From assembly GCA_027924645.1 (NCBI GenBank), contig BSBN01000254.1, positions 18,174,501 to 18,238,500 on the forward strand: a stretch of 64,000 nucleotides of DNA, read 5' to 3'. This stretch comes from Cunninghamia lanceolata (Eukaryota; Streptophyta; Pinopsida; Cupressales; Cupressaceae). Positions 60,540 through 64,000 of this stretch are shown here, piece by piece. The notes beneath the pieces are model-generated. The model ran no database searches. It saw only the letters and a list, made by a program, of their open reading frames with translations, and had not been told where the DNA came from. The translations under genes and the position numbers were made by a program. Position 1 is the first letter of the stretch. Each line of letters starts with the position of its first letter.

Positions 60540-61869
60540 TGTTGGTTACCAAATCTGCAGAGGGTTTTCCAGCTCCAATGCATAGGCGGATTTGGCCAAC
60601 AGATTACGGGAGGTTGCGTGAGCTGCCTCCCCTTCACTTCTGGTTCTACCACACCAAGGGGGTATCCCTATAACTCAAGATGTAACCTTGACTAGCTCAA
60701 AGATAGAAAGATCTAACTTGACAACAACAGGCAGAATACTCTCATGTATGGACCAAGATCTGCGTGATAGATCACAAGGTTGGCAACATTCTTGGACATA
60801 TGTGTCTGGTTGGGTATGAGAGTATGCAAGAGGTTCCTAATCCTACTCCTACAACTAACAGGTGGAAGTGATGAGATGGGTGGACATAATGTCCTAGATG
60901 CAAGACAAGGGGTTTTGGCTCATAACTACTAACCCAGAAACAAACTGGTGCCTATCCATTGGGCAAGGAGTCAACTAGACGTATACAACAGGTGGTTTGC
61001 AACTTTCACTCAAGTTTCAGGGGGTTGGACTTGATGCTTGCCTTACAAACATCACCCAAGAAAGGGTATCTAACTGCCTCTACTTATAGATATCCCTGTT
61101 GACATGAAACCTTCCCCATGCTCAACCTAAAACAATTTAATCCACTCCTTGAATGGAAATTAGAGATCAAACATGCAGTATAGATATCTATACCCTAGAA
61201 TCTATGAAACCCTTAGCATCTAGATTCAAAAGAAGGAGAATAACATGCAGCAAATGGAGACAAGTAGATAGACACATGCAATAAGCATTTCTCTTATAAA
61301 ATCAACACTGAAACTGAAATATGTGCAAAATACACTCATGCTGCAACTCATAAACTCCAAAATGGGATGGAACAACCAAGTTCATGCCCTGTTCTTCATT
61401 ATTTACACAAAAATGCCCCAAGCTTCAACAACCTAAAATGAGTGACATAGTCTGCCTTTTATAGAAAAACTGTGTACTCAACGAATTAATTACAAGGTAC
61501 ATCAAAAATTTGCCAGATACAATGCATCAGAAAAATGGCACCCAAAATCATCAATGCAGCAGAGGGACAAAGAGGAAGGAGCAGGTGGGAATTAGGATCT
61601 GCACCGCCGCCTGAAGATTTGCTCTTAAATCCGGTAGCTAACCCATCAACTCGATCCATGCCTCTCTGCACGATATGCCATTACTGTCTCACCAACCCGC
61701 AGCCCCTGGAAATGTAGCCGCAGCAAACCTCTGGAGTTTTCCCGCTCAAAAATAGTCGCAGATATGCGGGAAAAGCCCGTCGCTACAGGTTCAAAATATG
61801 GCCATCAATCTAAAACCCATCGCAGAGATCTACGGCCCCAAAAAATGCTGAAAAGTCACCCACCAACCA
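60540..61869. other. Unassigned DNA right of the gypsy cluster
   Basis: It starts abruptly at the broken LTR with TGTTGG, which could itself be the terminus of another element. It holds one tRNA-like relic (60917-60972) and no credible protein frame. Confidence 0.35.
60917..60972 (-). pseudogene. tRNA-Arg-like relic 1
   Basis: The minus strand reads GACTCCTTGCCCAATGGATA, matching the 5' half and A box of plant tRNA-Arg (GTGGCCCAATGGATA). It continues into a 4-bp stem with 7-base loop (CCAG TTTGTTT CTGG) and a B-box-like AGTTATGAGCC. Acceptor pairing is not convincing. It may be a SINE head rather than a former tRNA gene. Confidence 0.4.
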
Positions 61870-62740
61870 AAACGTGCCACGCAGACACTTCAAGTTTCCA
61901 TCACAGACTTTTCCGCAGCTCAATACTTGCTTTTCAAAAAGGGGACAAGTGGCGGCATCCGCCGTTTCAACCATCAGAATACGTGGCGGCTTCCGCAGGC
62001 TCTCTTGAAACACAAAGACCCTTCTTGAAACTCCTGCGGGTGCCGACACATGTCGCTTTCCGCACCACTCTTGAGAAACACTTGAAACATTGTTGGGACT
62101 CTCGCGGAGTCTGACATGTGTCAGCCTCCGTAGCAACCATAAAGGACACGTGGCACGCTCCGCCCCTGCATAGAAACTTAAAGAAACTTCAGCAGAGGCT
62201 GACACTTGTCGGGCTCTGCGCTCTTCAGAAACTTTAAGGCCCCATTCTGAAACTTACGTGGAAGCTAACACATGTCATCATCCGTGGCACTTGAGACACT
62301 TCACTGGGACCCACCATCGTCTTCACTTAGCATCGAAACAAAAAATGAAACATAACGCGAATGCTGACACTTGTCACGCTCTGCAGCAACCTCAAGGGGC
62401 ATGTGGCATCTTCCGCTACATCTTAGAAACTTTTTGAAACTCAAGCGGACAGTGACACTTGGCACTTTCCACGGGGCTCTTGGGTTGCACTTAGGGTCTT
62501 TCAGAAACTTGGCGGAGATTGACACTTGGCATCGTCTGCGAGGCTTTTGAGCTGCTTTCTTTGTGTCTCTCAAGTGCCTCCACGTGGTGCCTTCCGCGGC
62601 ACTCTTGAAACCTTTAGAAACTGCATAGAAACTTTGGCAAAAGCTGACACGTGGTGCCTTCCGCACTCAAGTTGGAACTTTAAGGGGCTGCTTCCGCTAC
62701 TGACACGTGGCATGCTCCGCGGGAAGCATAAGCAATGGCG
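61870..62740. repeat. G+C-rich array of degenerate palindromic repeats
   Basis: About a dozen copies of a unit shaped GCGGAnnnTGACAC(T/G)TGGC...TCCGC are separated by spacers containing CTTGAAAC or TAGAAACTT. Clear units are 62104-62130, 62445-62473, 62512-62540, 62643-62664 and 62701-62722. GCGGA and TCCGC are complementary, as are the inner arms in the best unit (CTGACA/TGTCAG). CACGTG occurs at 62147, 62581, 62648 and 62704. Open frames of 116-131 codons on both strands follow the repeat and I do not count them as genes. Confidence 0.8.
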
Positions 62741-63080
62741 TGGTTCTAAACTGGGGCTCAACACTTAGCAGACCCGTGGCATTGGCACAATTAGACCCTC
62801 TCAGCCACTATTAGAAACAATCACAGACACTGAAAACTGTGACCTGATATGCATTTTTTATGCATTTGACCCATTTTTATCAATTTTCAGGGGCCGATGG
62901 AGATTTCTAACCCACCACTGTATATTTTGACCTTGAGCATACAAGGTGAGATGCATTTTTGATAATTGCAGGGACCAAAACATTAGAACTTTTTTGGATT
63001 TTTAGTGAAGAGACCTGACTCAAAACCCCAAACATAAATTATTACTAACATAGGCTCCGATTGGGGACGTGCAGGCATAA
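62741..63080. other. Spacer right of the palindromic array
   Basis: No frame, repeat or motif is recognised. Confidence 0.4.
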
Positions 63081-63145
63081 GACTGCAGCGAGAACCTCAG
63101 ATCTCTGGGATGCAGACCAGTCCCCTATCCATTGGGCACAAAGTC
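63081..63145 (-). pseudogene. tRNA-Arg-like relic 2
   Basis: The minus strand reads GACTTTGTGCCCAATGGATA, then CTGGTCTGCATCCCAG (an anticodon arm with a one-base defect) and GATCTGAGGTTCTC as a damaged B box. The outer GACT and AGTC could still pair. At 65 bases it is shorter than a real tRNA. It shares GACT(C/T)..TGCCCAATGGATAGG with relic 1, so both may come from one tRNA-derived repeat. Confidence 0.5.
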
Positions 63146-63181
63146 AAACTTGCACCAATTTGCATCACCAAACACATTATT

Positions 63182-64000
63182 TCAAAATAAACATGGTGGC
63201 CCAGGGCCACCAAAAAGGAAAAACCAGAAATTTCCTTTGTCAAACACTTGATTTTCTTTTGATTTCTTCAAATGAAGCCTAAAAGAATTTAACTGTCTGC
63301 AGCAAGCCCCTTGGCAATTATTTGTGCTGCTGCTCATTTCTTTTTCTTCAACAAATCTACAACTAGCTTCGTCAGCATACATTATTATCAGTTGTAGAAT
63401 GTCATCATCATATGAGTCACTGAGGTTGCTTGGAAAAATAATAGACTCATATGAAACAAATGAATCCATATCAGAATTTTGCCCTTCCTCAAAAAATAAG
63501 AGCTCCTCTGTATCAAACATGCAATATTCAGGCACAAGCAACATCTCATAATCAAATTTATCTTGATGAACATACAGATATCCATCATCATCATGCTTAG
63601 CAGTTTTGTCACTAAGGTCCACCTAAAATTTCTCAAGAGAAGGCAGAAATAATTCAGAATGTAGCCCTACACTGAAAGCTTTGTAGTTACCTATGCAATC
63701 AACATTACCCCCAACTATATGAGCACACACATCTGCAACTTGTCTGTCCACCTCTGAATAGTGACTCTGTTCCTCTTCACCACTGCACTGATAATCAAAA
63801 GCAAATTTTTCAACCTCTGCACTATGAAGGTGGTCAGAATCTTCAAGGAAACACTCATATTTAGCATCCATATATATTTCATCATCTGAAAGGCTCATAT
63901 ATGCATCTGAATGCTGACAGTCACTAACATATTCACTATCCCTTGAAGCAGTATCTTCTATATTCAGAGTGAAGCTTTGCATATCCACTTCATATAAATA
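63182..64000 (-). pseudogene. Unknown acidic frame, open to the right window edge, one internal stop
   Basis: I do not recognise this protein. One minus-strand frame runs from the window edge to a stop at 63184-63182 with a single TAG at 63625-63623 between EKF and VDLSDKTAKH. An in-window ATG lies at 63982. The upstream half is strongly acidic (DDEIYMDAKYE, SGEEEQSHYSEVD). The downstream half keeps Asp/Glu with Tyr and Phe (DTEELLFFEEG, SDSYDDDILQLIIMYADE) and turns basic at the end (RLHLKKSKEN). The length in one frame and steady composition suggest real coding ancestry, perhaps an element interior between Gag and pol. Confidence 0.45.

Noticed and set aside
61870..62740. Possible CRISPR array because of repeated palindromic units
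   Set aside because: Units are degenerate and unevenly spaced, and the setting is a plant nuclear genome full of retrotransposons.
61764..62768. Frames of 60-131 codons on both strands in the G+C-rich array
   Set aside because: They overlap on opposite strands and follow the palindromic repeat units; no family resemblance.
63081..63145. Functional tRNA gene on the minus strand
   Set aside because: Too short, damaged B box, imperfect anticodon arm and weak acceptor stem.

Overview
The window looks like intergenic DNA from a large, repeat-rich seed-plant nuclear genome; a gymnosperm is plausible but unproven. It is A+T-rich. The recognisable coding signatures are almost all plant retrotransposon domains: Ty1/copia with tRNA-iMet primer sites, chromodomain Ty3/gypsy and L1-type LINE. 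They are riddled with stops, mostly of the TGG to TAG/TGA and CAG/CAA to TAG/TAA type expected from decay of methylated cytosine. I found no convincing intact host gene, rRNA, functional tRNA or CRISPR array.

Left part (1-25900). A minus-strand copia element (1079-7444) has a complete 5' LTR but only part of its 3' LTR. A quiet stretch follows, holding one eroded gypsy C-terminus near 9175. A plus-strand copia element of the same family is complete at 14280-21749, with an ACAAC target duplication. The DNA from 21755 to 25900 is unassigned and includes one weak spliced-ORF candidate.

Middle part (25958-48939). This is a decayed LINE that later elements broke open. A 1.2-kb solo LTR (27839-29063, duplication ACTTG) sits inside its endonuclease. 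An 18.8-kb LTR element (29413-48182, duplication TATTT) separates its endonuclease from its reverse transcriptase. That LTR element carries no recognisable polymerase, only a long Q/P-rich ORF ending in a G-patch-like domain. It is itself interrupted by an 8.2-kb LTR element (30245-38467, duplication GGCTC). The inner element also lacks polymerase: it has a coiled-coil Gag with zinc knuckles followed by a second frame of about 1,100 codons of unknown function. These two polymerase-less families, one inside the other, are the most unusual content here.

Right part (48940-64000). The LINE is cut again by the 3' end of another minus-strand copia element. That element is cut by a gypsy chromovirus (51468), and a second copy of the same chromovirus (54321-60539) begins exactly at an LTR terminus inside the first. 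From 60540 the sequence changes. It contains two tRNA-Arg-like relics, a G+C-rich array of degenerate palindromes with repeated CACGTG cores (about 61870-62740), and an acidic minus-strand frame of unknown identity running off the right edge.

The elements do not form a cooperating pathway. Autonomous copia-like enzymes are the likely mobilisers of the polymerase-less inner family, because it shares their primer site, polypurine tract and LTR 3'-end motifs.
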